A stretch of 64,000 bases of DNA from JAPOXR01 sp964291445 (GTDB lineage Bacteria; Pseudomonadota; Alphaproteobacteria; Rhodobacterales; Rhodobacteraceae). Positions 51,902 through 61,280 of this stretch are shown piece after piece; position 1 is the stretch's first letter; each line of letters opens with the position of its first letter. Both the position numbers and the translations under genes were made by a program. The notes under the pieces are model-generated. The model was given only the letters and a program-made list of their open reading frames with translations, had not been told where the DNA came from and searched no databases. The stretch covers positions 186,001 through 250,000 of the forward strand of contig OZ219862.1 in the NCBI GenBank assembly GCA_964291445.2, given 5' to 3'.

Positions 51902-52303
51902 ATGCTCTATCACTTCCGGCTGCCCTGTTCCGGCTTCCGCCATGCCGAGGTGGTACTCGGCGGCGAGAGCTTCACGGCGCTGGCCGAGGGGCTGCAGGGG
52001 CAGTTGGGCGGGGCCCCGAAGGAGCACCGGGTAGGCAACCTGTCGGCCGGCTTCCGCAATCTCGGCAAGGAGGTCGCCGAGGACATGACCGAGCGCCGAC
52101 GGTTGGGTCTCCCGGTCTTCGCGCCCCGAGCGTTTTTCTTGGCGTGCTTCGCGACCCTGAAGGACTCAAGGTTGGGCAGATTTTCCCCCGGCTCCCCACC
52201 GAAATCAGGTGCCGGTGGGCCTTCGGACGGTGCCTGGCCGGCTGCGCAGTGGGGCCAGCTGCGCAACGTGCCGGCTGGCCGGATGGGTTTGGCAACCGGT
52301 TAG
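51902..52303 (+). pseudogene. IS21-type transposase (IstA) fragment
   Basis: The first ~70 residues of this frame, HAEVVLGGESFTALAEGLQ, GGAPKEHRVGNLS and AGFRNLGKEVAEDM, match a middle stretch of IS21-family IstA; the usual ALW and HRTDSLSAAF phrases are partly lost. The remaining ~60 residues are meaningless. No catalytic core, IstB, or repeat ends were found. It is debris marking the left edge of the island. Confidence 0.6.
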
Positions 52304-52310
52304 GTCCGGG

Positions 52311-53149
52311 TCAGCCGAACATCAGCGAGGCGTTCCGGTGCTCGATGGGATCGGAGACCACGAGGCCGCCGCGGTATCGGTTCGAGGCAGCATCAAGATA
52401 CCGGTACTGGATGGTCTTCAACTGGTCGCCATAACGGCGCCGAAGCCTGTCGGCGGATGGCTGCACATGAATGTTGTCGACATGGCCCGAGCAGTAAGCA
52501 TGGCAGGCGACGGGATAGAGCAATGCGGAACAGACGATGTCACAGACCTGGAGGCCGGCGTGATTGTCGCTGTGGCCGAATGTGGGCAACTCGACGATGC
52601 GCGGATAACGCCGTGCTGTCGCGCTGAACTTCTGGGTGAAGATCGAATGGGAGACGCGGACGTTCTTGAACTTGTTCCGGCTGTCGGCGATGCAGGCGCC
52701 GATGTCGTCGGTTCGGGTCAGGTGGTGGTCGAAGTAGCTGCATATGCCTTGTATCGACGAGGTGTAGACCGGCGTGGCGTCGAAAGCCGCGCCGGGAGCC
52801 TTGATCCAGATGCGGGCGACGAGTCGGACCTCGAAACGTTGCAACAGGCCCATTATGCGATCGAGAAAGCCGTGGGCATGGAGTCGTTGGCGCGCGTTTC
52901 CTCGTGTCGCGTTCCTGCGGATTTCGGCACCCTTGATTTCGGGAAGGATACGGTCAAGCGGCCGTGGCGACGGATAGGACAGTTTCGGAAAATACCTGTG
53001 CTTCAAGGCAAGGAAGTCGGCCGTGAAGGTCACGAGGTCTGCGGTGTCGACGAAGAGTCCGCCGATGACCAGGACGGTTGATCGTTCGGTTGCGGCGGGT
53101 CGGCCAGCGCTCCGAGGTCCCCCGCCTCGTCGATGAAGCAGATTTTCAT
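52311..53149 (-). pseudogene. DUF3800-family protein, frameshifted near its N-terminus
   Basis: The main frame (52311 to about 53075) reads as DUF3800, including VIGGLFVDTADLVTF, ADFLALKHRYFP, and, near the C-terminus, NKFKNVRVSHSIF and HAGLQVCDIVCSAL. The N-terminal start MKICFIDEAGDLGALADP (the family FIDE/SG motif with acidic residues) lies in another frame, starting at ATG 53149. Restoring one base near 53075-53079 joins them (NDQP then VLVIGG). DUF3800 proteins are often associated with mobile regions; function is unknown. The gene carries a perfect dyad directly upstream. Confidence 0.75.
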
Positions 53150-53167
53150 CCCGGCCCCAAAAAATGG

Positions 53168-53193
53168 CTATGGCCACCATAGGGTGGCCATAG
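53168..53193. promoter_or_regulatory. Perfect dyad upstream of the DUF3800 gene
   Basis: ctatggccacc (53168-53178), loop atag, then ggtggccatag (53183-53193): an 11-bp perfect inverted repeat 19 bases before the DUF3800 start. It could be an operator for a repressor or an mRNA hairpin limiting expression. A partial echo (atggctatgggg) appears at 53414. Confidence 0.55.
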
Positions 53194-53273
53194 GGTCCGC
53201 CGCCCACTACGGGGTCGACAATTCAGAAGTTCTGAGAACATCATATGCAAGATCCGGGCGAGCCTGTCAATCC

Positions 53274-53290
53274 GGCCTGTCCCCGTTCCA
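53274..53290 (+). repeat. 17-bp direct repeat, left copy
   Basis: ggcctgtccccgttcca occurs exactly here and at 55407-55423, in the same orientation, bracketing the DUF4338/ISAs1 unit. The copies are too long for a normal target duplication; they may be remnants of element ends. Confidence 0.6.
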
Positions 53291-53413
53291 AGGCCATCCA
53301 AAAGTCGCAATTCCGCCGTCTGACAGGTATTTCGGCTCCTGCCTGCCATCTAGGCCGCCATGTTGCCGGCCTTCCGACATCGGTGCCATAATTCGGCTGG
53401 CCATCCAGAAGTG

Positions 53414-54103
53414 ATGGCTATGGGGTCGGCCATCATGGCCGCAACCTCTCCCGATTCCGACATTCCGCTCGCCGAGGTCGAGGTCCGCCTCGTACACAGC
53501 ATGGACGAGAAGGCACGCTGGGATGCATTGGTGCGCGAGCATCACTACCTGCCCTGGCGCCGCCTCTTCGGCAAGGCGCTGCACCATGTCGCGGTTCATG
53601 ATGATCGCTGGCTGGCACTGATCGGCTGGCAGGTCGGCGCCTTCAAGGTCGGCGCCCGCGACCGCTGGATCGGCTGGACGGCCGAGCAGCAATTCTCCCG
53701 CCTGCACCTGGTGGCCAATAATGCCCGCTATGTCCTGCTGGGCCGGGAGCGACCGCGCAACCTTGCCTCCCGGGTGCTGGCACTCAGCCTGGCAAGATTG
53801 TCGGCCGACATGATGCAGGTACATGGCTACCCGGTATACCTGGCCGAGACCTTCGTCGACATCTCGAGGTTCGCTGGCACCTGCTACCGGGCATCGAACT
53901 GGCAGTCGCTGGGCCTGACCCGTGGCTTTGCCCGCCGGCCGGGCACCTCGCCTCGCTGGCACCATCACGGCCAGGCCAAGGAGGTCTTCGTCATTCCACT
54001 CCATGCCGATGCAGATGCTCTGTGCAGACACCGCACCCCATGCCATGAATGGCAGCGAGGATGCACCCCTTCCGGATGCCCGGCTCCTGGGCTCGCTGCA
54101 TGA
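53414..54103 (+). CDS. DruA-like DUF4338 protein adjacent to an ISAs1 transposase
   Basis: A 229-residue protein of the DUF4338 family, the family of the Druantia DruA protein, also commonly encoded next to ISAs1-type transposases. Recognisable blocks: VREHHYLPWRRLFGKALHH, WLALIGWQVGAFKVGARDR, GWTAEQQFSRLHLVANNA, LASRVLALSLARLSADM and ETFVDISRFAGTCYRASNW. The frame is uninterrupted; the start is uncertain (53414 or 53435). It overlaps the following transposase frame. A transposition accessory role is more likely here than a full defence system, since no other dru genes are present. Confidence 0.75.
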   Translation: MAMGSAIMAATSPDSDIPLAEVEVRLVHSMDEKARWDALVREHHYLPWRRLFGKALHHVAVHDDRWLALIGWQVGAFKVGARDRWIGWTAEQQFSRLHLVANNARYVLLGRERPRNLASRVLALSLARLSADMMQVHGYPVYLAETFVDISRFAGTCYRASNWQSLGLTRGFARRPGTSPRWHHHGQAKEVFVIPLHADADALCRHRTPCHEWQRGCTPSGCPAPGLAA

Positions 54104-55182
54104 CCATCTTGCCGGCATGCCGGATTTCCGCCGGGCACGGGGACAGCGCTACTCCCTGGCCTTCTACTTCACCATCATGATCGCTGCCGGCCTGTGCGGC
54201 TATCGCGGCTATACCGCCTTTGCCGAATTCGCCCGCCGGCTCGACCAGGAACAGCTGGCCGCCATCGGTGCCTTCCGCAGCCCGTCAAGGGGGCTCTACA
54301 CCACGCCGGTGGCCACCTCCTTCCTGAACATCTTGCAGCATATGCCGCCCGATGCGCTCGATGCGGTGTTCCGGGACTGGGCCGCTTCACGCAGTGATGG
54401 CGGTGCCGCCCTGGCACTGGATGGCGACCATCAGGGGCGCCTCCCGGCAACTGGAGGGGGATGAGAAAATCATCACCATTGCCGCCGTCGAACACGGCAC
54501 CCTGGTGGTCGGCAGGTCCGGGTTGCCAAAGGCACGAACGAGATCCCGGCCCTGCGTGATCTCGCGGCTCGGCTCGGCAAGCGGATCATCACTGCCGATG
54601 CCATGCATGTCCAGCACGAGACCGCGGCGGCCCTTGTGGATGCCGGCGGCGATTACGTGCTGACCGCGGTCAAGGGCAACCAGAAGGAGATGCATGAGCA
54701 ACTGCGCCGGTTCGGTGGCTGGGATGGCGGCAGGATGCATGCGGAAGACGCGGGCAAGCAGCATGGCCGCATCGAGCAGCGCCACTGCACGGTGGTTGAT
54801 ATCTCCGGCCCGGAATGGAACAGCTTCTGCCGCCTGCAGCCAGGCCTTTCGCATCATCCGTTATCGTGAAGTGGTCAAGACCGGCAAGCGCAGCATCGAG
54901 ACCGTCTACGGCCTGCGCTCGGGAAGGATCAGGCCGGCGCCCGGGAGATTGCCGGCCATGTCCGTTCACATTGGCAGATCGAGACGAAATTACATTACGT
55001 CCGCGACTTCACCTATGACGAGGATCGCTGCCGGGCCCATGTCGGCAATGTTCCCGAGAATTTGGCGGCCATCTCCAACATGGCGATCTCGCTGATCAGG
55101 CTCGATGGCCGCTTCCGTGCCGCCGGCCAACCGGCACTTCGCTGCCAGGCCCCTGGAGGCGCTTGATGCCGTCATGCGCTGA
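54003..55182 (+). pseudogene. ISAs1-family transposase with at least four frameshifts
   Basis: All parts of the protein can be traced in order: MPDFRRARGQRYSLAFYF and YRGYTAFAEFARRLDQEQL in the first frame; IRGASRQLEGDEKIITI and AAVEHGTLVVG in the second; DAMHVQHETAAALVDAGGD and TAVKGNQKEMHEQL in the third; REVVKTGKRSIETVYG and SHWQIETKLHYVRDF in the next; and RHFAARPLEALDAVMR before the stop. Single-base losses appear near 54428 and 54512, with further shifts near 54840 and 55130. The catalytic residues lie in separate frames, so the transposase is inactive unless the sequence has errors. Confidence 0.8.
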
Positions 55183-55517
55183 CGGCACCAGCAGAGACCC
55201 ATTCATCCCGTATCGCTCCTTGAGGTCCGGCCCCTGGCCGGGCCCGGCGGAGCCATGGGTCCGGCACGTCTTCGGCGCAGGATCCGGGCAGGAATCGCCA
55301 CCGACCAGCTTGACTCGTCTGTAGACGACCCCGACATGACCGCCGGATGACGACTGGGTCCCGGAAGCAGGGGCTGGATCTGGTCATGGCTGCCGACTAT
55401 TGAATGGGCCTGTCCCCGTTCCAGAATTTCCAATCATGCATTGATATCCTGGCTTCCGGCTGTGTCGGGTTGCGTGTCGGGGGGCTTGCATGGCCGGCAC
55501 TCTGTGCCGGCAGTGCG
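55183..55517. other. Non-coding stretch after the ISAs1 remnant
   Basis: No supported gene. It contains the right copy of the 17-bp direct repeat at 55407-55423 and must include any surviving right end of the ISAs1 element, which I could not delimit. Confidence 0.4.
55407..55423 (+). repeat. 17-bp direct repeat, right copy
   Basis: Exact copy of 53274-53290 in the same orientation. The two flank the DUF4338 and ISAs1 genes, about 2.1 kb apart. Confidence 0.6.
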
Positions 55518-56214
55518 TCACGGAGGTTGTTCCGGTAGCTCGTCGGTGGCGATGGTCACGAGGAACTGGTCCCGGTGCTGGAAGACGACATGATTGGCCA
55601 GGATCTTCAGCTGGTCCAGCATCTGGTAGCGGGCCACCCATCGCCTGCGCGCCGCCTTCCACCGGCTGCAGACCATCTGGCATGCGCTCTGCATCAGGAG
55701 GGCAATCATGCCTGACATCGCCAGCACGCTGGAGAGGGTCCTGGATCCATGGCCAGTTGCCCCGCCTGGCCCCATGAATTTACTCGTATAACGTCGCATG
55801 ACTACCCGGCTTGCAGGTCAGGATGAAGTGCCCGCCGGCATCGCTGATCGCCTCGCAGACCGGCTGGCAGCAATAGAGATCATCACCCAGACAGATCGGC
55901 TGACGCCGGTCGACGAACGATTGATGCGCGACATGGTCGAATTTGGGCGAGACCTGCACCGATCCGGTGACATCGCTGCTCACTTGAGCAGGGGTGTCAC
56001 GTCGGTTGCCCCGACATGCATTTCGCTTATCGGCTAGGGCATGATCTACGGCCCGTCGTATGGTGATGCCGTCCTTGCCGTGCTGCTGTTCGGCGGCTCG
56101 ATGACGAGGACCACTTCTTCCTGCAATGGGAAACACTCCGCACCATTCCTGCAACCTGTAGCACATTGGCGAGGTTGCTTCCGCAGCAGGCAGTCCATCG
56201 GTCGCCGAATGCAC
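55518..56214 (-). pseudogene. DDE transposase remnant with a large internal deletion
   Basis: The upper part (about 55783-56010) reads PICLGDDLYCCQPVCEAI and GGHFILTCKPGSHATLYE, a catalytic-region motif of IS4-like transposases. The frame stops at 55780 and the text resumes in another frame as GHGSRTLSSVLAM, RWKAARRRWVARY and ILANHVVFQHRDQFL, the C-terminal end of the same family. Roughly 150-200 intervening codons are lost, so the element is dead. Exact family not assigned. Confidence 0.65.
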
Positions 56215-56352
56215 CCGTGCCAGTCCCTGGCGGGTGTCGATTTTCGTGGAATTGTCGTGATCCCACTGCCCTGCCCCGCTTGCGTTTTCGACCGCATAGG
56301 GTAAGAGCGGAACACCTTGCCGCTATCTCCGGAAACAGCCTGGAAAGACGTC

Positions 56353-58371
56353 ATGAATTTGGCAGAATTGAAGACCATGCATCCCGATCACTGGCGTCTT
56401 GCCTGCGCCGTCAGGGTGTTGGCGATGGATGCAGTGCAGGCAGCAAGATCCGGGCATCCGGGCATGCCGATGGGAATGGCGGATGTGGCAACAATCCTGT
56501 TCCAGCGTCATCTCAACTTCGACTCCTCCTGTCCGGACTGGCCCGACCGCGACCGTTTCATCCTGTCGGCCGGCCATGGCTCCATGCTGCTCTATTCCTT
56601 GCTGCACCTATGCGGATATGCCGATTTCGACATCGACCAGATCAGGAAGTTCCGGCAATTGGGCGGGCGAACTGCAGGGCACCCGGAATACGGCCATGGC
56701 GGCGGCATCGAGACCACGACCGGACCGCTGGGCCAGGGTTTTGCCAATGCCGTCGGGTTTGCCATGGCCGAGCAGGCCATGCGCAGCCGGTTCGGCAGCA
56801 AGATCGTTGATCACCACACTTATGTCCTGGTCGGTGACGGATGCCTGATGGAGGGAATCAGCCACGAGGCCGCCGGCCTGGCCGGACGGCTGGGATTATC
56901 CGGGCTGACGGCGATCTGGGACAACAACAACATCACCATCGATGGCGAGGTCGGCTTGAGCGACCTGACCGATCAGCGGATGCGATTCGAGGCGGCCGGC
57001 TGGCAGGTCATCGAATGCGACGGCCACGATCCCAACGATATCGACAAGGCGCTGACCAATGCCAGGGCGGCCAGGCGGCCGACCCTGATCGCCTGCGCCA
57101 CCCGGATTGGCCTGGGCTCTCCTGGCAAGGAGGGAACGGCAAGCTCCCATGGCAGCCCGTTGGGAGAGGAGGAGATCGCGAAGACCCGGCAGGCATATGG
57201 CTGGACCGAGGCGCCCTTCGTTATCCCGGCCGACCTGAAGGCCCGCTGGGAGGAAATCGGCATGCGGGGGGTATCTGCTCGACAATCCTGGCAGTCACGG
57301 CTGGATGCGCTGCCGGCAAATCGCAGAACAGAGTTCAACCGTGTCATCGGCGGGCAGGCATCAAGGCGGCTTCGAAACGCCATCTCGAAACTGAAAGCCG
57401 AGGCGCTGGAGTCAGGGCCCAAGGTGGCAACCCGGAAATCGTCGGAGTTGGTCCTGTCGGCCATCAACCCGGTGGTGCCGGAGACCATTGGCGGCTCGGC
57501 CGACCTCACCGGTTCCAACAATACGCGCAGCGCCGATCTGTCGGTATTTGACGGCAGCAACAAATCCGGTCGCTACGTCCATTACGGCATCAGGGAGCAC
57601 GCCATGGCCGCGGCCATGAATGGCATGGCCTTGCATGGCGGTATCAGGCCGTATGGCGGCACCTTCCTGTGCTTTGCCGATTATGCACGGCCGGCCATGC
57701 GGTTGTCGGCGCTGATGGGTGTCCCGGTCGTCTATGTCATGACCCATGACTCGATCGGCCTCGGCGAGGATGGTCCGACCCATCAGCCGATCGAACATTT
57801 GGCCATGCTGCGGGCAACGCCAAACATCAACGTATTTCGGCCATGCGATACCGCCGAGACCGCAGAGGCATGGCACGCTGCCCTGACCTCAATGGATCGC
57901 CCGACGGTCATTGCACTGTCGCGGCAGGCCACGCCGCAGATGCGAAACAGCCGGCGGCCCGGAAGCCCTTCGCTGCGAGGCGCCTATGTGCTCCGGGAAT
58001 CCCGTTCGCCGCGCAAGGCAATCCTGTTGGCGACCGGAACCGAGGTGGCGCTTGCGGCGGTAGCGCAGGAGATGCTGGAAGAGGAAGGCATCGGGACGCG
58101 CCTGGTATCAATGCCCTGCTGGGAGTTGTTCGCCGAGCAGGACGAATCGTACCGGCGGAGAATCCTGCCGAGGGGGCCGACCAGGGTGGCGGTTGAAGCC
58201 GGGGTGAGTCATGGTTGGGAGCGCTGGCTGTGCGGCGAGAGAGGCCAGGACCGAAAGTCGGGCTTCGTCGGAATGACGGGATTTGGCGCCTCGGCCCCGG
58301 GACCGGATCTGTACCGGCATTTTGGCATAACGCCGGCAGCGATCGCCGAGACCGTGAAGGGTCTGCTTTAG
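56353..58371 (+). CDS. tkt: Transketolase
   Basis: A 672-residue thiamine-diphosphate enzyme linking the pentose phosphate pathway with glycolysis. Landmarks: SGHPGMPMGMADVATILF, GHGSMLLYSLLHL, GPLGQGFANAVGFAMAE, the ThDP motif VLVGDGCLMEGISHEAA, DNNNITIDG, and in the pyrimidine domain HYGIREHAMAAAMNGMAL and HDSIGLGEDGPTHQPIEHL. I use the ATG at 56353 (MNLAELKTMHPDH), after ggaaag, not the upstream TTG. It opens the tkt-gap-pgk operon and directly borders the accessory island. Confidence 0.95.
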   Translation: MNLAELKTMHPDHWRLACAVRVLAMDAVQAARSGHPGMPMGMADVATILFQRHLNFDSSCPDWPDRDRFILSAGHGSMLLYSLLHLCGYADFDIDQIRKFRQLGGRTAGHPEYGHGGGIETTTGPLGQGFANAVGFAMAEQAMRSRFGSKIVDHHTYVLVGDGCLMEGISHEAAGLAGRLGLSGLTAIWDNNNITIDGEVGLSDLTDQRMRFEAAGWQVIECDGHDPNDIDKALTNARAARRPTLIACATRIGLGSPGKEGTASSHGSPLGEEEIAKTRQAYGWTEAPFVIPADLKARWEEIGMRGVSARQSWQSRLDALPANRRTEFNRVIGGQASRRLRNAISKLKAEALESGPKVATRKSSELVLSAINPVVPETIGGSADLTGSNNTRSADLSVFDGSNKSGRYVHYGIREHAMAAAMNGMALHGGIRPYGGTFLCFADYARPAMRLSALMGVPVVYVMTHDSIGLGEDGPTHQPIEHLAMLRATPNINVFRPCDTAETAEAWHAALTSMDRPTVIALSRQATPQMRNSRRPGSPSLRGAYVLRESRSPRKAILLATGTEVALAAVAQEMLEEEGIGTRLVSMPCWELFAEQDESYRRRILPRGPTRVAVEAGVSHGWERWLCGERGQDRKSGFVGMTGFGASAPGPDLYRHFGITPAAIAETVKGLL

Positions 58372-58467
58372 GGAGATTTGAATGCGTCCCGATGCATGGG
58401 AGGCAAGGATATTGGCCGGCACCGCTGCTGGGCGAGATGCCGGTTTGAAACCGACTGGAGATGAAAC

Positions 58468-59466
58468 GTGACTGTGAAGGTAGGAATCAACGGATTTGGA
58501 CGCATTGGCCGCAATGTATTCAGGGCATTGGCGGAGTCGGGGCGTGACGACATTGTCGTTACCGCGGTGAATGATTTGGCCCCGGTTGGAACCCTGGCCC
58601 ATCTGCTTGAATTTGACAGCGTCCATGGACGCTTTCCTACCGGGATCACCACCGGCGATGACTGGTTTGATGCCGGCAGCGGGCGGGTCAGCGTCTCGTC
58701 ATTGCGCGACCCGGCCGAGTTGCCATGGTCAGGTATCGACATTGCCCTGGAATGCACAGGCTTCTTTGCCTCCCGTGAACTGGCGGCCGGTCATCTGAAG
58801 AATGGCGCCCGCAAGGTGCTGGTATCGGCACCGGCATCCGGCGCCGACCGGACCGTGGTCTACGGCGTCAACCACCGACAGATTGCCGCCGATGACCTGG
58901 TGGTGTCCTGCGCTTCATGCACGACAAACTGCCTGGCGCCGGTGGTGAGCGTTCTTGCCGACACCGTCGGCATCAGGCGAGGGTTCATGACCACCATCCA
59001 CAGCTATACCGGCGACCAGCCCGCCCTCGATGCGGTGCACAAGGATTTGTACAGGGCGCGTGCGGCGGCGATGTCGATGATTCCGACTTCGACCGGTGCG
59101 GCCAGGGCGGTCGGCCTAGTGCTGCCGGAGCTTTCGGGCAAGCTCGACGGCGTTGCCATCAGGGTGCCGACACCGAACGTGTCGGTGGTCGATTTGTCCT
59201 TCGAGGCTGGCCGTCCGACAACTGCCGATGAAATCAATGACTGCATCAGGGCGGCAGCCGATGGTCAATTGCAGGGCATTCTCGGATATACCGACCTGCC
59301 GAACGTTTCCACGGATTTCAACCATGATCCCCGCTCCTCGGTTGTCCATACCGACCAGACCAAGGTTCTCGATGGGTCATTCTGCAGGATTCTCAGCTGG
59401 TACGACAATGAGTGGGGCTTTTCCAACCGGATGCTCGACGTGGCCCGGGTCATGGCCGAGTGCTGA
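58468..59466 (+). CDS. gap: Glyceraldehyde-3-phosphate dehydrogenase
   Basis: A 332-residue NAD-dependent enzyme. The Rossmann opening VKVGINGFGRIGRNVFRA and the active-site SCASCTTNCLAPVV (catalytic Cys) are exact, along with HSYTGDQPALDA and YDNEWGFSNRMLD. It starts at GTG 58468, eight bases after ggag. It is 96 bp behind tkt and 26 bp before pgk. Confidence 0.96.
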   Translation: MTVKVGINGFGRIGRNVFRALAESGRDDIVVTAVNDLAPVGTLAHLLEFDSVHGRFPTGITTGDDWFDAGSGRVSVSSLRDPAELPWSGIDIALECTGFFASRELAAGHLKNGARKVLVSAPASGADRTVVYGVNHRQIAADDLVVSCASCTTNCLAPVVSVLADTVGIRRGFMTTIHSYTGDQPALDAVHKDLYRARAAAMSMIPTSTGAARAVGLVLPELSGKLDGVAIRVPTPNVSVVDLSFEAGRPTTADEINDCIRAAADGQLQGILGYTDLPNVSTDFNHDPRSSVVHTDQTKVLDGSFCRILSWYDNEWGFSNRMLDVARVMAEC

Positions 59467-59492
59467 GTGCCGCCGCGGGTTCTGCCGGACCG

Positions 59493-60686
59493 ATGCGAAG
59501 CTGGAAGTCGATTGACCAAGTGGAACTCGCCGGAAGGCGGGTTCTGGTCAGGCTGGACATCAATGTTCCGCTCGAGGATGGCCGCGTGGCCGACGATACC
59601 CGGATCCTGCGGACCCGGAAAACGATCGACGAGTTGCGGCAACGGCAGGCTATCCTGATCCTTGCCTCGCATCTTGGCCGCCCCGGGGGCAAGCCGGAGC
59701 CATCAATGTCGCTGGCACAGCTGATTCCCTCCCTTGAGGCGGCCTACGAAACGCCAGTCATCTTCATGCCGTCGGCCACCGGTGCCGCGGTCCGGTCGAT
59801 GATAGCGGATGCAATGCCGGGAGATGTGTACCTGCTGGAAAATCTCCGATTCGACCCGGGGGAGACCGGCAATGATCCGCAATTTGTCGGCAGCCTGGCT
59901 GCCCTGGCCGAGATCTATTGCAATGATGCGTTTTCGGCCTGCCACCGGGCCCATGCGTCGATTACGGGGGTGGCCAAACGCCTTCCATCCTGCGCCGGAC
60001 GGTTGCTGGAGGAGGAACTTGCGGCGCTGGAGGCGGCGCTGGAGGCTCCGAGGCGCCCGGTGATGGCAGTTGTCGGCGGGGCAAAGGTCTCGACGAAGCT
60101 CGATATGTTGAATCACCTGGCCAGGCAGGTTGACCAACTGGTGATTGGCGGGGCCATGGCCAATACCTTTCTCCTGGCCCAGGGTTGCAGGGTTGGCCGG
60201 TCGCTGGTCGAGCCAGAGATGGTCGGCGCTGCCAGAGAGGTGATCGAGGAGGCGGACCACCAGGGCTGCAAGCTGACGCTGCCGGTCGACGTGACGATCG
60301 CCGACCGGCTGCAGGCCAATGCCCGAACCCGGTCGATCGGTCCGCGCATGGTTCCGGACGACAAGTTGATCCTTGATGTCGGACCGCAAAGCCGGACCGA
60401 AATTGCCACCCTGCTGGAACACCACCGGACCTTGATCTGGAACGGACCTGTCGGCGCATTCGAGACCCCGCCATTCGATCGGGGAACCAACGCGATCGCC
60501 GCCGCTGCCGCCAGGCTGACCGAGGAAGGCAGGTTGATTTCCGTCGCCGGCGGCGGCGATTCGGTGGCGGCACTGAACAGACTCGGCCTGGCACCGGCAT
60601 TCACCTATGTGTCGACGGCCGGTGGCGCGTTCCTCGAATGGATGAAAGGACGGCAATTGCCCGGCATCGACGCCTTGTCGAGTTGA
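59493..60686 (+). CDS. pgk: Phosphoglycerate kinase
   Basis: A 397-residue kinase converting 1,3-bisphosphoglycerate to 3-phosphoglycerate with ATP formation. The family start is RVLVRLDINVPLEDGRVADD; further blocks are LASHLGRPGGKP, VYLLENLRFDPGE, VVGGAKVSTKLDMLNH and the nucleotide-binding GGGDSVAALN. The usual DFNVP appears as DINVP, and NDAFSACHRAHAS has Cys where most have Ala. I start at the ATG at 59493 (MRSWKSIDQ); the frame continues upstream. No separate promoter is visible. Confidence 0.95.
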   Translation: MRSWKSIDQVELAGRRVLVRLDINVPLEDGRVADDTRILRTRKTIDELRQRQAILILASHLGRPGGKPEPSMSLAQLIPSLEAAYETPVIFMPSATGAAVRSMIADAMPGDVYLLENLRFDPGETGNDPQFVGSLAALAEIYCNDAFSACHRAHASITGVAKRLPSCAGRLLEEELAALEAALEAPRRPVMAVVGGAKVSTKLDMLNHLARQVDQLVIGGAMANTFLLAQGCRVGRSLVEPEMVGAAREVIEEADHQGCKLTLPVDVTIADRLQANARTRSIGPRMVPDDKLILDVGPQSRTEIATLLEHHRTLIWNGPVGAFETPPFDRGTNAIAAAAARLTEEGRLISVAGGGDSVAALNRLGLAPAFTYVSTAGGAFLEWMKGRQLPGIDALSS

Positions 60687-60768
60687 GTCTTCCGGCAAAT
60701 CGGGTTAGCATGGGCAGCAAGATGAGAGCCGGGGACAGCAACCGGCCGACTTGGTCAATACAGGCAGC

Positions 60769-61080
60769 ATGAGAGCGAAACTCCAAATCCTGGCGCTTGT
60801 CTTCGGCTATTACGCCGTGTTCCTGGTCATCGGGGCCTATTTCGCGGTGTCGGCCGTGCAGGGCGAAAATGGCCGATTTGCCAGGACGCTGATGATCGAT
60901 GAGGAAACCCGGCTGGTGGCCGAGTACTCCCGCCTGCAGGAAGAAGTTGGCAAGATGGAAAATCTTGTTCGCCGCCTGTCGGACAACTACCTGGATCTCG
61001 ATCTCCTGGATGAACGGGCCCGTGAGGCGCTCAGCTTTGCCCATGATGATGACATCATCGTCACCGCCGTCGCCAACTGA
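60769..61080 (+). CDS. ftsB: Septum formation initiator FtsB/DivIC-like protein
   Basis: A 103-residue bitopic division protein: short cytoplasmic start, one membrane helix (LALVFGYYAVFLVIGAYFAV), then a periplasmic coiled coil (YSRLQEEVGKMENLVRRLS) and the short C-terminal LLDERAREALSFAHDDD typical of FtsB. It links FtsL and FtsQ at the septum. The ATG at 60769 is chosen over the TTG at 60751. In alphaproteobacteria this gene often precedes pdhA, as here. Confidence 0.92.
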   Translation: MRAKLQILALVFGYYAVFLVIGAYFAVSAVQGENGRFARTLMIDEETRLVAEYSRLQEEVGKMENLVRRLSDNYLDLDLLDERAREALSFAHDDDIIVTAVAN

Positions 61081-61280
61081 CCTGACCCCGGCCGCCAAGA
61101 CGGGAATTCATGCCGCCAGCGCCGGTGCCGCCAGCCATGCCGACGGCCCGGATGGTCCCGGCGGGAGGCGCCGGGTCGCCGGTTGAATTCGGTCATCGCA
61201 CGCAGGCCGAATACTATAGAATTTGCCGGCGGTTCAGTCTAGGTATCTGGCGAAGTGCTCTGACAATAGAGGAAGATTTC

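Noticed and set aside
53414..54103. Possible Druantia anti-phage system
   Set aside because: Only a DUF4338 (DruA-like) gene is present; no druE helicase or other dru genes in the window, and the neighbour is an ISAs1 transposase.
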